Source of the DNA: Caballeronia arvi | Lineage (GTDB): Bacteria > Pseudomonadota > Gammaproteobacteria > Burkholderiales > Burkholderiaceae | NCBI RefSeq assembly: GCF_001544695.2 | Contig: NZ_FCOM02000001.1 | Location: forward strand, 496,001 to 560,000 | Reading direction: 5' to 3' | DNA length: 64,000 bases | Part shown: piece after piece, positions 1 to 8,710 of the stretch | Numbering within the stretch: the stretch's first letter is position 1 | Layout: each line of letters opens with the position of its first letter | Translations under genes and position numbers: made by a program | Notes under the pieces: generated by a model | The model's database searches: none | Seen by the model: the letters and a program-made list of their open reading frames with translations, nothing else | What the model was told of the DNA's origin: nothing

Positions 1-2
1 CC

Positions 3-935
3 GCGTCGTTCGGCCTGCGCTTCGTGCTGTGCCGTGGCGGCGCGCTGCAGGCGGCGGGCGATCATCCGGGCTTCTCGAAGGTCGCGCTGAAGCCCGAGAC
101 ACTCGATCAGATGCTGGCCGATATCGAGCGCCTGAAGGCGCGCTATCACGATCCGCGCGCGGCATCGATGCGCCGCGTCGTGGTCGCGCCAACGACCCCG
201 ACCTTCTCGCTGCCGCCCGAACTGCTGCCCGAGATCGCGCGCGCGGCGCGGCGCATGGGTTTGCGCATGCACACGCATCTGTCGGAGACGAGGCGCTATG
301 TCGATTTCTGCCGGGAACGCTTCGACAAGCTGCCCGTCGAGTTCGTCGCCGAACACGAATGGCTCGGACCGGACGTGTGGTTCGCCCATCTCGTCCATCT
401 GGAGCCGAGCGAGATCGCGATGCTCGCCGAAACGGGCAGCGGCTGCTCGCACTGTCCCGTGAGCAACGCGCGGCTCGGCAGCGGCATCGCGCCCGCGCCG
501 CGGATGGCCGCGGCAGGCGTGCCGATGTCGCTCGCGGTGGACGGCGTCGCATCGAACGAATCGGGCAGCATGACCCACGAAGCGCACTTCGCGTGGCTCG
601 TGCATCGCGCGGCACAGGGCGCGTCGGCGACCACGGTGGAGGAGATCATCCACTGGGGCACCGCGGGCGGCGCGGGCGTGCTCGGTCTCGATGCGCTCGG
701 CACACTCGAAGCGGGCAAGGCCGCGGACCTCGTGCTGTACGACATCGACGATCCGCGCTTTTACGGCTTCCACGATCTCGCGGTCGCGCCGGTGACGGCG
801 GGCGAGCCCGCGCGCGTGCGCTACAACATCGTGAACGGCCGCGTGGTGGTCGATGACGGCGTGATCCCCGGTCTCGATCTCGCCGCGCTTCGCCATCAGG
901 CCGCCGAAGGCGTGAAGCGCCTGCTCGCCGATTGA
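3..935 (+). CDS. 8-oxoguanine deaminase-type amidohydrolase, 5' end cut by window
   Basis: Zinc-dependent deaminase of the amidohydrolase superfamily, closest in pattern to 8-oxoguanine deaminase and hydroxydechloroatrazine ethylaminohydrolase. It would hydrolyse an amino group from a purine- or triazine-like ring. The frame is open to the window edge, so the N-terminus, including the usual HxH metal motif, is missing. Seen here are the HTHLSET segment, the WFAHLVHL histidine, CSHCPVSNARLGSGIAP and the metal aspartate in LAVDGVASNESG, in the expected order. The C-terminus (GTLEAGKAADLVLYD) is the family's beta-sandwich. The stop lies 11 bases before the next gene, so the two are probably co-transcribed. 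The substrate is inferred; a related N-heterocycle is equally possible. Confidence 0.85.
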   Translation, partial: ASFGLRFVLCRGGALQAAGDHPGFSKVALKPETLDQMLADIERLKARYHDPRAASMRRVVVAPTTPTFSLPPELLPEIARAARRMGLRMHTHLSETRRYVDFCRERFDKLPVEFVAEHEWLGPDVWFAHLVHLEPSEIAMLAETGSGCSHCPVSNARLGSGIAPAPRMAAAGVPMSLAVDGVASNESGSMTHEAHFAWLVHRAAQGASATTVEEIIHWGTAGGAGVLGLDALGTLEAGKAADLVLYDIDDPRFYGFHDLAVAPVTAGEPARVRYNIVNGRVVVDDGVIPGLDLAALRHQAAEGVKRLLAD

Positions 936-946
936 GGAACGCAAAC

Positions 947-1678
947 ATGCGAACGAAACGAATCAGACTCGGCATTCTCACGCCTTCGTCCAACACGGCG
1001 CTCGAACCGGTCACCTCGGCCATGCTGAGTGCGTTGCCGAATGCCAGCGCGCACTTCGCGCGCTTTACGGTGACGGAGATCAGTCTGACGCAACAGGCGC
1101 TCGGCCAGTTCGACGTGAGCCGCATTCTGGACGCCGCCCGCCAACTGGCCGATGCGCGCGTGGACGTGATCGGCTGGAGCGGCACGTCGGCGGGATGGCT
1201 CGGTTTCGAGCGCGACGAAGCGCTGTGCCGTCAGTTGACGGAAGCCACGGGCATTCCCGCCACGACATCGGTGCTCGCGCTGAACGAACTTCTCGCCAGC
1301 ACGGGCGTCAAGCGTCTCGCGCTCGTCTCACCTTATATCGACGATGTCCAGGAGCGCATCATGCGCAACTACGAGAGACTGGGCATCGAATGCGTCGCGG
1401 AACGCCACCTGGGTCTGCGCGAGAATTTCAGCTTCGCTGAAGTGCCCGACACGCTGCTCACGGACATGATGCGCGAAACCGCGTTCGCCCGTCCCGACGC
1501 GGTGACAACGTTCTGCACGAATCTGCACGCGGCGCATCTCGCGCGCCCGTTCGAAGCCGCGACCGATATTCCCGCCTACGACACGGTGGCGACCGTCGTG
1601 TGGAAAGCGCTGCGCATGCTCGACGTGGATATGACGCCGCTCTCGGGCTGGGGCAGTATTTTCTCGATGACTCGCTGA
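947..1678 (+). CDS. Asp/Glu racemase-superfamily protein (maleate isomerase / arylmalonate decarboxylase-like)
   Basis: A 243-residue member of the superfamily that includes maleate cis-trans isomerase, arylmalonate decarboxylase, Asp/Glu racemase and hydantoin racemase. The TPSSNT motif near residues 12-17 is typical of the maleate isomerase branch. The first catalytic position reads GWSGTSAG (residues 76-83), with no cysteine. The second, TFCTNL, keeps Cys190. One-cysteine enzymes in this family include arylmalonate decarboxylase. ATG 947 is chosen over an in-frame TTG at 932 because a GAGGA ribosome site at 934-938 precedes it at good spacing. It sits directly behind the amidohydrolase and faces the NCS1 permease gene. 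Its reaction is not certain. Confidence 0.8.
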   Translation: MRTKRIRLGILTPSSNTALEPVTSAMLSALPNASAHFARFTVTEISLTQQALGQFDVSRILDAARQLADARVDVIGWSGTSAGWLGFERDEALCRQLTEATGIPATTSVLALNELLASTGVKRLALVSPYIDDVQERIMRNYERLGIECVAERHLGLRENFSFAEVPDTLLTDMMRETAFARPDAVTTFCTNLHAAHLARPFEAATDIPAYDTVATVVWKALRMLDVDMTPLSGWGSIFSMTR

Positions 1679-1703
1679 CGCTTCAGATGCCGACAGCGAT
1701 TCT

Positions 1704-3137
1704 TCAATCGGCGTCGGTCATCGCGGTGGGCACGATGAGCCTGTCCGGCGTAGTCGATTTCGCAAGCCGCGACACGACGTAGTACAGCAGGCCCGGCACG
1801 ACGATACCGACGATCCACGACACGTCCACGCCGCCGAGCGCATCGACCCACGGACCGGTGTAGAAGCCCGTTGCAACGAACGGCATCTGCACGAGCACGC
1901 CGAGCGCATAGACCGTGATGCCGGCGATGTTCCATCGACCGTAGCGGCCGTTGACATCGAACAGCGCCGGCACGTCGTAGCGTTCGCGCGTGACCCAGTA
2001 GTAGTCGACGAGATTGATCGCGCTCCACGGCGTGAAGAACACGAGCAGGAACAGCAGGAACGAAGAGAAGGCCTTGAGGAACGAGTGCTGTCCCAGCAGC
2101 GCGAGTGCGCTCGACGCCGCCACGCTCAGCAGCACGAAGACGAGCCGCGTGCGCGCGGAAATCTCGCGCTGTCCGCCGAAGCCGGTGACGATGGCCGCAA
2201 CCGACATCACGCTGCCGTATGCGTTGAGCGTGGTGATCGTCAGCTTGCCGAGCGCGATCGTGAAATAGAGCACGGCGGCAATCGCGCCGCTCGCGCCGAG
2301 CCCGACGATGAACCCGACCTCGTGCCCTGAAAAGCGCTCGCCGGCGAGCGCGGCGGCCAGCACGCCGAAGGTCATCGACACTTGCGCGCCGATCACCGTG
2401 CCGCTGAAGACCGCGAAGAAGGTCTTGAGCGCGGAGGTCGACTTCGGCAGATAGCGCGAATAATCCGCGACATACGGCCCGTACGCGATCTGCCACGACG
2501 CCGACAGCGAGACCGCGAGCAGGAAGGAAGCGACGGTGAAGTGCCGGTTGGCGAGCAGCGTGTCGAGCGCATGCCCGTGCAGCAGGCTCGCGAACAGATA
2601 CAGGAACGCGAGCGTGCCGACGATGCTCGACACGCGGCCCATCGCGTGAATGATGCGATAACCGAGCGCGGTGAGCAGCACGACCAGCGCCGCGAAGATC
2701 AGGATCGATGTCGTGTTGTCCGTGTGCAGCAACTCGCCGATGGCCTGTCCCGCGAGCACCGTGCCGCCCGCGGAAAAGCCGATATACATCACGCAGACGA
2801 GCACGAGCGGAATGATTGCGCCGTACACGCCGAACTGCACGCGGCTCGAGATCATCTGCGGCAGGCCGAGCTGCGGTCCTTGCGCGCCGTGCAACGCCAT
2901 TACCGCGCCGCCGAGCACCTGGCCGATGAGCAGCCCGATCAGCGACCAGAACACATCGCCGCCGAGCACGACTGCGAGCGCGCCGACGACGACCGCCGTG
3001 ACCTGCAGATTCGCGCCGAACCACAGCGTGAACTGGCTGAAGAGATTGCCGTGACGCTCGGCGTCGGGAATGTAGTCGATCGAGCGGCGCTCGATGAGCG
3101 TTGCATTGCCGGCGGAAATCGTGGTGTTACGTTCCAT
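1704..3137 (-). CDS. NCS1 family nucleobase/hydantoin-type cation symporter
   Basis: Integral membrane permease of the NCS1 family (cytosine, purine, allantoin and hydantoin transporters), 477 residues, with about twelve hydrophobic segments. The N-terminal pattern (ERRSIDYIPDAERHG, then SQFTLWFGANLQ) is characteristic of the family. The start has an AGGAG site six bases upstream. It is the last gene of the leftward operon, 26 bases after etfA, and converges on the racemase-family gene. A nucleobase or hydantoin importer next to an amidohydrolase and a racemase-superfamily enzyme suggests uptake of the N-heterocycle those enzymes act on. The exact substrate cannot be read from sequence. Confidence 0.88.
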   Translation of the reverse strand: MERNTTISAGNATLIERRSIDYIPDAERHGNLFSQFTLWFGANLQVTAVVVGALAVVLGGDVFWSLIGLLIGQVLGGAVMALHGAQGPQLGLPQMISSRVQFGVYGAIIPLVLVCVMYIGFSAGGTVLAGQAIGELLHTDNTTSILIFAALVVLLTALGYRIIHAMGRVSSIVGTLAFLYLFASLLHGHALDTLLANRHFTVASFLLAVSLSASWQIAYGPYVADYSRYLPKSTSALKTFFAVFSGTVIGAQVSMTFGVLAAALAGERFSGHEVGFIVGLGASGAIAAVLYFTIALGKLTITTLNAYGSVMSVAAIVTGFGGQREISARTRLVFVLLSVAASSALALLGQHSFLKAFSSFLLFLLVFFTPWSAINLVDYYWVTRERYDVPALFDVNGRYGRWNIAGITVYALGVLVQMPFVATGFYTGPWVDALGGVDVSWIVGIVVPGLLYYVVSRLAKSTTPDRLIVPTAMTDAD

Positions 3138-3163
3138 GCTCGTCTCCTGAGCGGGATTCAGAT

Positions 3164-4096
3164 TCAGATTGCGTCGATGAACGCCGGAACGATCTCGTGC
3201 AGATCGCCGACGATGCCGTAATCGGCGATGCCGAAAATAGGTGCTTCGGAATCCTTATTGATCGCGACGATTACCTTCGAGTCCTTCATGCCGGCCAGAT
3301 GCTGGATCGCCCCTGAAATCCCGACGGCCACATACAACCGGGGCGCGACGATCTTGCCGGTCTGTCCGACCTGGTAATCGTTCGGCACGAAGCCCGCATC
3401 GACGGCGGCGCGCGATGCGCCCAGCGCCGCGCCGAGCTTGTCGGCGAGCGGCGCGAGCACCTTCGCGTAGTTTTCGCCGCTGCCGAGACCGCGCCCGCCC
3501 GACACGACGATGCTCGCGTTCGTGAGCTCGGGGCGGTCGAGCTTCGTCGCGTCGCGGCTCACGAAACGCGACAGGCCGGAATCGGGCGCGGCCGCGATGC
3601 GTTCCACCGGCGCGCTGCCGCCAACGGCTGACACCGCGTCGAAGCTCGTGGCGCGCACGGTGACGACCTTGATGCGATCCGCCGAGCGCACGGTCGCGAT
3701 CGCGTTGCCCGCGTAGACCGGGCGCTCGAAGGTGTCGTCGCTGACGACGGCGGTAATGTCGCTGATCTGCGCGACGTCGAGCTTCGCGGCGATGCGCGGC
3801 ATCACGTTCTTGCCGAAAGCCGTCGCCGGCGCGAGGATGTGCGTGTAGCGCGACGCGAGCGGCAGCACCGTTGCCTCGACGTTCTCCGCGAGGCCGGCTT
3901 CGAGCTGCGGAGCATCGGCGAGCAGCACGTTCGACACGCCCGCGATCTTCGCCGCCGCATCCGCCGCGCGCTGCGCGCCGTGACCCGCGATCAGCACATG
4001 AATGTCGGCGCCGATCTTCTGCGCGGCGCCGATGGTTTTGAGCGTCGCCGCGTCGACCGAATCACAGTCGTGTTGCGCGATGATCAGAATCGTCAT
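3164..4096 (-). CDS. etfA: Electron transfer flavoprotein alpha subunit
   Basis: FAD-binding subunit of the soluble ETF heterodimer, which takes electrons from acyl-CoA dehydrogenases and passes them to ETF:quinone oxidoreductase. It has 310 residues, normal for the family. The C-terminal FAD domain is intact: [10 protein letters not shown], then [26 protein letters not shown] and [10 protein letters not shown]. It follows etfB by 13 bases and has a GGAG site eight bases before its start. It is a second-type ETF embedded in a catabolic operon with an acyl-CoA dehydrogenase. Burkholderiales usually carry a housekeeping etfAB elsewhere (established knowledge; not visible here). Confidence 0.95.
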   Translation of the reverse strand: MTILIIAQHDCDSVDAATLKTIGAAQKIGADIHVLIAGHGAQRAADAAAKIAGVSNVLLADAPQLEAGLAENVEATVLPLASRYTHILAPATAFGKNVMPRIAAKLDVAQISDITAVVSDDTFERPVYAGNAIATVRSADRIKVVTVRATSFDAVSAVGGSAPVERIAAAPDSGLSRFVSRDATKLDRPELTNASIVVSGGRGLGSGENYAKVLAPLADKLGAALGASRAAVDAGFVPNDYQVGQTGKIVAPRLYVAVGISGAIQHLAGMKDSKVIVAINKDSEAPIFGIADYGIVGDLHEIVPAFIDAI

Positions 4097-4109
4097 TTCC
4101 CTGTCTCCT

Positions 4110-4859
4110 TCAAAGAACCCTGGCTTCGGTCTTGAGCTTGCCGATCAGCGCCTGCACGTCGGGCAGCTTCACGCCGGCGGCGCGTCTGGGCGGCTCGCTG
4201 ACTTTCAGCGTCTGCAAACGCGGCGTCACATCGACGCCGAGCTCGTCCGGCCGGATCGTGTCGAGCGGCTTCTTCTTCGCTTTCATGAGGTTCGGCAACG
4301 TGACGTAGCGCGGCTCGTTCAGACGCAGATCGGCCGTGATGACGGCGGGCAGTGTCAGCGACAGCGTCTCGGCGCCGCCGTCGATTTCGCGTGAGACGGT
4401 CGCGTGGCCATCCGCGATCGAGATGCTCGAAGCGAACGTCGCTTGCGGCAGGCCGGCGAGCGCGGCGAGCATCTGGCCGGTCTGATTCGAATCGTCGTCG
4501 ATGGCCTGCTTGCCGAGCACGATGAGTTGCGGCGTTTCCCTGTCCGCGACAGCCCACAGCAGTTTCGCGACGGCGAGCGGTTGCAGTTCCGCATCCGACT
4601 CGACCAGAATCGCGCGGTCCGCGCCCATCGCGAGCGCGGTGCGCAGCGTGTCCCGCGCCTCCCCGACGCCACAGCTCACGGCGATCACTTCCGTCGCGAC
4701 ACCGGCTTCCTTCAGGCGCACCGCGGCTTCCACGGCGATCTCATCGAACGGATTCACCGACATCTTCACGTTCGCGAGGTCCACGCCCGACTGATCGGAC
4801 TTCACGCCCACTTTCACATTCGCGTCGGCGACGCGCTTGACTGCCACCAGAATCTTCAT
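4110..4859 (-). CDS. etfB: Electron transfer flavoprotein beta subunit
   Basis: AMP-binding beta subunit of ETF, 249 residues. It begins [17 protein letters not shown] and carries the signature [22 protein letters not shown], whose leucine-containing loop docks onto acyl-CoA dehydrogenases. The frame is open further upstream into the acyl-CoA dehydrogenase gene, but ATG 4859 has an AAGGAG site and gives the normal length. It lies between the dehydrogenase and etfA in the leftward operon, so all three should be produced together. Confidence 0.95.
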   Translation of the reverse strand: MKILVAVKRVADANVKVGVKSDQSGVDLANVKMSVNPFDEIAVEAAVRLKEAGVATEVIAVSCGVGEARDTLRTALAMGADRAILVESDAELQPLAVAKLLWAVADRETPQLIVLGKQAIDDDSNQTGQMLAALAGLPQATFASSISIADGHATVSREIDGGAETLSLTLPAVITADLRLNEPRYVTLPNLMKAKKKPLDTIRPDELGVDVTPRLQTLKVSEPPRRAAGVKLPDVQALIGKLKTEARVL

Positions 4860-4893
4860 CGATTCGTCTCCTTGTTTCGAATGCCGATGCGCG

Positions 4894-6033
4894 TCATGCG
4901 AACAGCGAACGCGCGATGACCGTGCGCTGGATCTCCGACGATCCCTCGTAGATCCGCAGAATTCGCGCATCGCGCACCAGGCGCTCGATGCGCATCTCGC
5001 GCGTGAAGCCGTAGCCGCCGTGAACCTGCAAGGCGGCGTCGGTGACGAACGCCACCATTTCCGACGCATAGAGCTTGGCCATCGACGCCAGCTCGGTGAA
5101 CGGCTCGCCCGCGCCGCGCCGCGCGGCGGCCTGAAGCGTCAGCAGCCACGCGGCTTCGAGGCGCGTCTTCATGTCGGCGAAAGTCCATTGCAGGCCTTGC
5201 TTGTGCGCGAGCGGCTCGCCGCCGACGTGGCGCTGCTTCGCCCATTCGACCGCATCGCCGAACGCCGCTTCGGCGATGCCGAGACTCGTCGCCGCGACGT
5301 CGAGGCGGCTGTTGTCGAGCACTTTCATCGCGGTGCGAAAGCCGCTGCCTTCATCGCCGAGCCGGTTCGCCGCGGGCACGACGCAGTCGAGCGCGACTTC
5401 GTGCGCCGGCGCGCCGTGAATGCCCATCAGCTTTTCCGGCGGCGAGACGGTCACGCCCGGCGTGTCGCGGTCGACCACGAACGCGCTGATGCCGCGCGTG
5501 CCTTTATCGGCCGACGTCTTCGCATAGACGACGATGAACTGTGCCGCGTCCGCGTTGGAGATGAAATGCTTGACGCCGCGAATGTGATAGCTGTCGCCGT
5601 CGCGCAGGGCTTGCGTCGTCATGCCCGCCGGATTGGAGCCGGCCTGCGGTTCCGTCAGCGCGAATGCGCCGAGCTTCACGCCCGTCGCGGCATCGGGCAG
5701 ATAGCGGTCGCGCAGTGCATCCGAGCCGCCGATGAGAATCGAGTCGGTCGCGAGATAGTGCGCGCCGATCATCGACGACGTGGCCGCGCACGCCTTCGCG
5801 ATTTCGGCAAGCGCGAGGATGATCGCCGCCGGCGACGCGCCGACGCCCTGCCAGCGCTCGGGCAGGTTCATGCCCATGACGCCGAGTTCGGCGAGCGCGC
5901 GCACACAGCGCGTCGTCGGGATTTCTTCGCGGTCGATCTGCGCCGCATGCGGCGCGAGTTCGGCCTGCGCGAAACGGCCGATCGCGTCCGCGATTTCGAG
6001 GTCGGCGTCGCTGACGCCCAGTCGCTTATACAA
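4894..6033 (-). CDS. Acyl-CoA dehydrogenase
   Basis: FAD-dependent acyl-CoA dehydrogenase, 379 residues, oxidising an acyl-CoA to its 2-enoyl-CoA. It shows [39 protein letters not shown] and the C-terminal [10 protein letters not shown] with the catalytic glutamate. The best start is TTG 6033: an AGGAG lies seven bases upstream, and the start overlaps the stop of the CoA-transferase gene by eight bases, a coupling arrangement. A longer frame exists but would run deep into that gene. Operon position between a class III CoA-transferase and etfBA suggests it acts on the CoA ester made by the transferase. A dicarboxyl or branched substrate is possible but not shown. Confidence 0.93.
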   Translation of the reverse strand: MYKRLGVSDADLEIADAIGRFAQAELAPHAAQIDREEIPTTRCVRALAELGVMGMNLPERWQGVGASPAAIILALAEIAKACAATSSMIGAHYLATDSILIGGSDALRDRYLPDAATGVKLGAFALTEPQAGSNPAGMTTQALRDGDSYHIRGVKHFISNADAAQFIVVYAKTSADKGTRGISAFVVDRDTPGVTVSPPEKLMGIHGAPAHEVALDCVVPAANRLGDEGSGFRTAMKVLDNSRLDVAATSLGIAEAAFGDAVEWAKQRHVGGEPLAHKQGLQWTFADMKTRLEAAWLLTLQAAARRGAGEPFTELASMAKLYASEMVAFVTDAALQVHGGYGFTREMRIERLVRDARILRIYEGSSEIQRTVIARSLFA

Positions 6034-7249
6034 GATCGTTCTCCTGAATGGATTCGGCGATGACGCCCTGTGCCGCAAAAGCTGCGATGGTTGCCGCGTC
6101 GAGACCGAGCACCTCTTCGAGGACCGTCGAGGTGTGTTCGCCGAGACGCGGCGCGCGCGTCGTGCGCATATTCGGATAGGCGGAAAACTTGAGCGGCTGG
6201 GCCGGCAGCCGCACCGTCGAGCCATCGGCGGCGGCGGCATCGACGAGCAGGCCGCGCGTTCGGGCGTGCTCGCTGTCGAGCGCCTGCCGGATGCTCTGGA
6301 TCGGCGCGACCGGAATGCCCGCTGCGCTCAGATCCGCATTGACGTCGGCGACGGTGCGCGTCGCTGCCCATCGTTCGATGCACGCGCGCAGTCCGGCTTC
6401 GTGCGCACAGCGCGACGCGTCGCTCGCGAAACGCGGATCGGCGGCGAGCTCGGGCTGTCCGATCGCGTCGGCGAGCCCGGCGAACAGCTTGTTGTTGAGC
6501 ACCGCGACGACGAAGTGCCCGTCCGCGGCCTGATACGCGCCGAACGGCGCGGAGGTCGCATGACGATTGCCGACTCGCGACTGCGCGACGCCCGTCGCCG
6601 CATAGCGCGCGACGAGGCCGGCGGTCAGGTTCAGCGTGGCGTCGAACATCGACACGTCGACGTGCGTGCCGCGGCCGGTGCGATCGCGCGCGACGAGCGC
6701 GGCCAGCACGCCCCACGACGCGAAGATGCCGCTCACGACGTCCGACACGGAATCGCCGACCAGCGTCGGCTCGCCATCAGGTGCGCCGGTGGCGTCCATC
6801 AGCCCGCACAGCGCCTGCAGGATGATGTCGTAGGCGGGGCGGCGCGACTCGGGACCGGTCTGTCCGAAGCCCGACACGCTCGCATAAACGAGCGCCGGAT
6901 GTCGCGCCGACAAGGTCTCGTAGCCGATGCCCAGGCGCGCGGCGACACCCGGGCGAAAGTTTTCGACGACCACGTCCGCCTGCGCGCACAGCGATTGCGC
7001 GAGCGTCTGCCCGTCCGCCGTTTTCAGGTCGATGACGATGCTGCGCTTGTTGCGGTTCATCGCGCCGAATAGGCCGCTCTCGCCGTGCGCGAACGGACCG
7101 ATCGCGCGATAGTCGTCGCCGCCGGGCGGCTCGATCTTGATGACGTCGGCGCCGAGATCGCCGAGCAGCGCCGAACACAGCGGCCCCGCGAGCACCCGGG
7201 AAAAATCGATCACGCGTATGCCGTCGAGCGGCAGCCTGGACACAGTCAC
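6026..7249 (-). CDS. CaiB/BaiF class III CoA-transferase
   Basis: Moves CoA between carboxylic acids; 407 residues, normal length. It opens with LPLDGIRVIDFSRVLAGP and continues with GADVIKIEPPGGDD, NRNKRSIVIDLK and VVENFRPGVAARLG, all typical of the family. The catalytic aspartate is expected in LVGDSVSDVVSG. GTG 7249 is taken as start because an AGGAG precedes it by eight bases and the conserved N-terminus follows. It is the first gene of the leftward operon, divergent from the LysR regulator. Likely substrates are small dicarboxylates, by analogy with succinyl-CoA:dicarboxylate transferases, but this is inference. Confidence 0.92.
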   Translation of the reverse strand: MTVSRLPLDGIRVIDFSRVLAGPLCSALLGDLGADVIKIEPPGGDDYRAIGPFAHGESGLFGAMNRNKRSIVIDLKTADGQTLAQSLCAQADVVVENFRPGVAARLGIGYETLSARHPALVYASVSGFGQTGPESRRPAYDIILQALCGLMDATGAPDGEPTLVGDSVSDVVSGIFASWGVLAALVARDRTGRGTHVDVSMFDATLNLTAGLVARYAATGVAQSRVGNRHATSAPFGAYQAADGHFVVAVLNNKLFAGLADAIGQPELAADPRFASDASRCAHEAGLRACIERWAATRTVADVNADLSAAGIPVAPIQSIRQALDSEHARTRGLLVDAAAADGSTVRLPAQPLKFSAYPNMRTTRAPRLGEHTSTVLEEVLGLDAATIAAFAAQGVIAESIQENDLV

Positions 7250-7299
7250 GGCATCGTCTCCTGAAGAGCAGGCCAAATCGGCCGATGAGTCGATTCTGT

Positions 7300-7356
7300 G
7301 CGCGCTGGGCAATTAGATAAAATATCGGAATAAATTAACGGCTATAGGATTTTCGT
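7300..7356. promoter_or_regulatory. AT-rich divergent promoter/operator region of LysR gene and catabolic operon
   Basis: The 107 bases between the divergent CoA-transferase and LysR genes contain a marked AT-rich stretch at about 7310-7345 in otherwise GC-rich DNA. LysR proteins normally bind such intergenic sites to control the divergent operon and themselves. I see no single convincing T-N11-A dyad, so the exact operator is not assigned. Confidence 0.45.
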
Positions 7357-8268
7357 ATGGCTCTCTCGCTGAGGTTGCTACGCTATTTCGTCGCGGCCGC
7401 CGAGCTGGGCAGCACGACTGCGGCGGCGAATCAGCTCAACGTGTCGCAGCCGTCGATCTCGGTGGCGATCCGCGAACTCGAAACCCTGTTCGACGATCCG
7501 CTGTTCACGCGCGGCGCGGGCACGCGCATGACGCTCACGCATTTCGGCGAGCGCAAGCTGGCGGAGGCGCGGCAACTGCTGGCGTCGGCATCGGCGTTTG
7601 CGACCGACGACATCGGCGAAGAAGATGGCGGCGAAGTGCAGATCGGCGTCTTTCGCACCATCGCGCCGGTGTATCTGCCGCGCGCGCTGGAGCTTGCACG
7701 CGAACGTCATCCGCGGCTGTCGGTGCGCTTCGTCGAAGGGGATTTGCCGCAACTCGAGACGTGGCTGCGCAAGCGACAGATCGACTTCGCGCTGATGTAC
7801 GACGTGGGCCTGCCCGACGACATCGAGCGGGAATGCCTCGCCGAACTGCGGCCGTACGGGCTCGTGCCGGCAGGCTCGCGCCTCGCGAAGCGCAAGCGCG
7901 CCGTCTCGCTGCGCGATCTCGCGGCGGAGCCGTTCATTCTGATCGACCTGCCGCAGAGCCGCGATTTCCTGATGACGCCGTTCTGGCAGTGCGGCTTGTC
8001 GCCGAACGTCCGCTATCGGGCCGCGTCGATCGAACTGGTTCGCGCGATGGTCGCGAGCGGGCTCGGCGTGTCGCTGCTGATCACGCAAAGCCCGGCGGCG
8101 ACGCAATCGCCGCTCGTGGTCGAGTGCCCGATTCAGGAATCGACGGTGATTCAGCCGCTGGTGATCGCGAGACCCGCGAGTGCGGCGCGCATGCGCGCGT
8201 CGGAATGGATGTCGGCGTGTGTGCGCGATGCAGTCGCCGAGTCGACGCGGGCGCGCACGAGACGTTGA
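7357..8268 (+). CDS. LysR family transcriptional regulator
   Basis: Regulator of 303 residues. The N-terminal winged helix-turn-helix (about residues 4-62: LRYFVAAAELGSTTAAANQLNVSQPSISVAIRELE) is followed by a substrate-binding domain that senses a small effector. It is divergent from the five-gene CoA-transferase/dehydrogenase/ETF/permease operon, the usual position for a LysR activator of a catabolic operon, so its effector is probably the pathway substrate or an intermediate. Confidence 0.93.
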   Translation: MALSLRLLRYFVAAAELGSTTAAANQLNVSQPSISVAIRELETLFDDPLFTRGAGTRMTLTHFGERKLAEARQLLASASAFATDDIGEEDGGEVQIGVFRTIAPVYLPRALELARERHPRLSVRFVEGDLPQLETWLRKRQIDFALMYDVGLPDDIERECLAELRPYGLVPAGSRLAKRKRAVSLRDLAAEPFILIDLPQSRDFLMTPFWQCGLSPNVRYRAASIELVRAMVASGLGVSLLITQSPAATQSPLVVECPIQESTVIQPLVIARPASAARMRASEWMSACVRDAVAESTRARTRR

Positions 8269-8305
8269 GGCGGGAATTCGGGCAACGCGCGAGCGCTGCG
8301 TCCCC

Positions 8306-8334
8306 TTGCCTGCCGCCGATGCGCGTGCAATACT
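8306..8334 (+). promoter_or_regulatory. Sigma-70-like promoter of the ArsR/SRPBCC pair
   Basis: A -35 box TTGCCT (8306-8311) and a -10 box AATACT (8329-8334) are separated by exactly 17 bases. Transcription would begin at about 8341-8342, on or next to the ATG at 8342, so the mRNA would have almost no leader. This fits the lack of any Shine-Dalgarno sequence upstream. Prediction from sequence only. Confidence 0.55.
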
Positions 8335-8354
8335 GAACCAAATGGCTCAGTATT
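8329..8354. promoter_or_regulatory. Inverted-repeat operator overlapping -10 box and start codon of the ArsR gene
   Basis: Arms AATACTGAACC (8329-8339) and GGCTCAGTATT (8344-8354) are reverse complements with one mismatch and a four-base spacer. The dyad covers the predicted -10 element and the ATG of the ArsR-type regulator. Such a site fits autorepression by the dimeric winged-helix protein encoded directly downstream. Confidence 0.6.
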
Positions 8355-8710
8355 CTCAACAAGCTCGTTTCGACGCCTCGTTCGCCGCGCTGTCGGACCC
8401 CACCCGGCGCGGCGTGCTGGAGCAGTTGATGCGCGCCGACGCGTCGGTCACGGACCTCGCCGAACGGTTCCACATGACCCTCACGGGCATGAAAAAGCAC
8501 ATCGGCATACTGGAGCGGGCGGAGCTCGTTACCACGGAGAAAGTGGGACGCGTGCGGACCTGCAGGCTTGGCTCGCGCCGTCTCGAGGAAGAGTCGGCCT
8601 GGATCGAAAACTATCGCCAGATGTGGGCCGCGCGCTTCGACGCGCTGGACACGGTCATCGAGGAACTCAAACGCAAGGAGCAACGTGATGGTCGCAAGAA
8701 AAGAGAATGA
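8342..8710 (+). CDS. ArsR family winged-helix regulator
   Basis: A 122-residue helix-turn-helix protein (SDPTRRGVLEQLMRADASVTDLAERFHMTLTGMKKHIGILERAELVTTEKVGR). It lacks the cysteine pairs of metal-sensing ArsR proteins. This subgroup is commonly paired with an SRPBCC protein, as here: the next gene starts inside its 3' end. ATG 8342 is used because conserved sequence begins there and the frame upstream runs through the preceding LysR gene. An inverted repeat covers the start, suggesting autoregulation. The inducer is unknown. Confidence 0.9.
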   Translation: MAQYSQQARFDASFAALSDPTRRGVLEQLMRADASVTDLAERFHMTLTGMKKHIGILERAELVTTEKVGRVRTCRLGSRRLEEESAWIENYRQMWAARFDALDTVIEELKRKEQRDGRKKRE

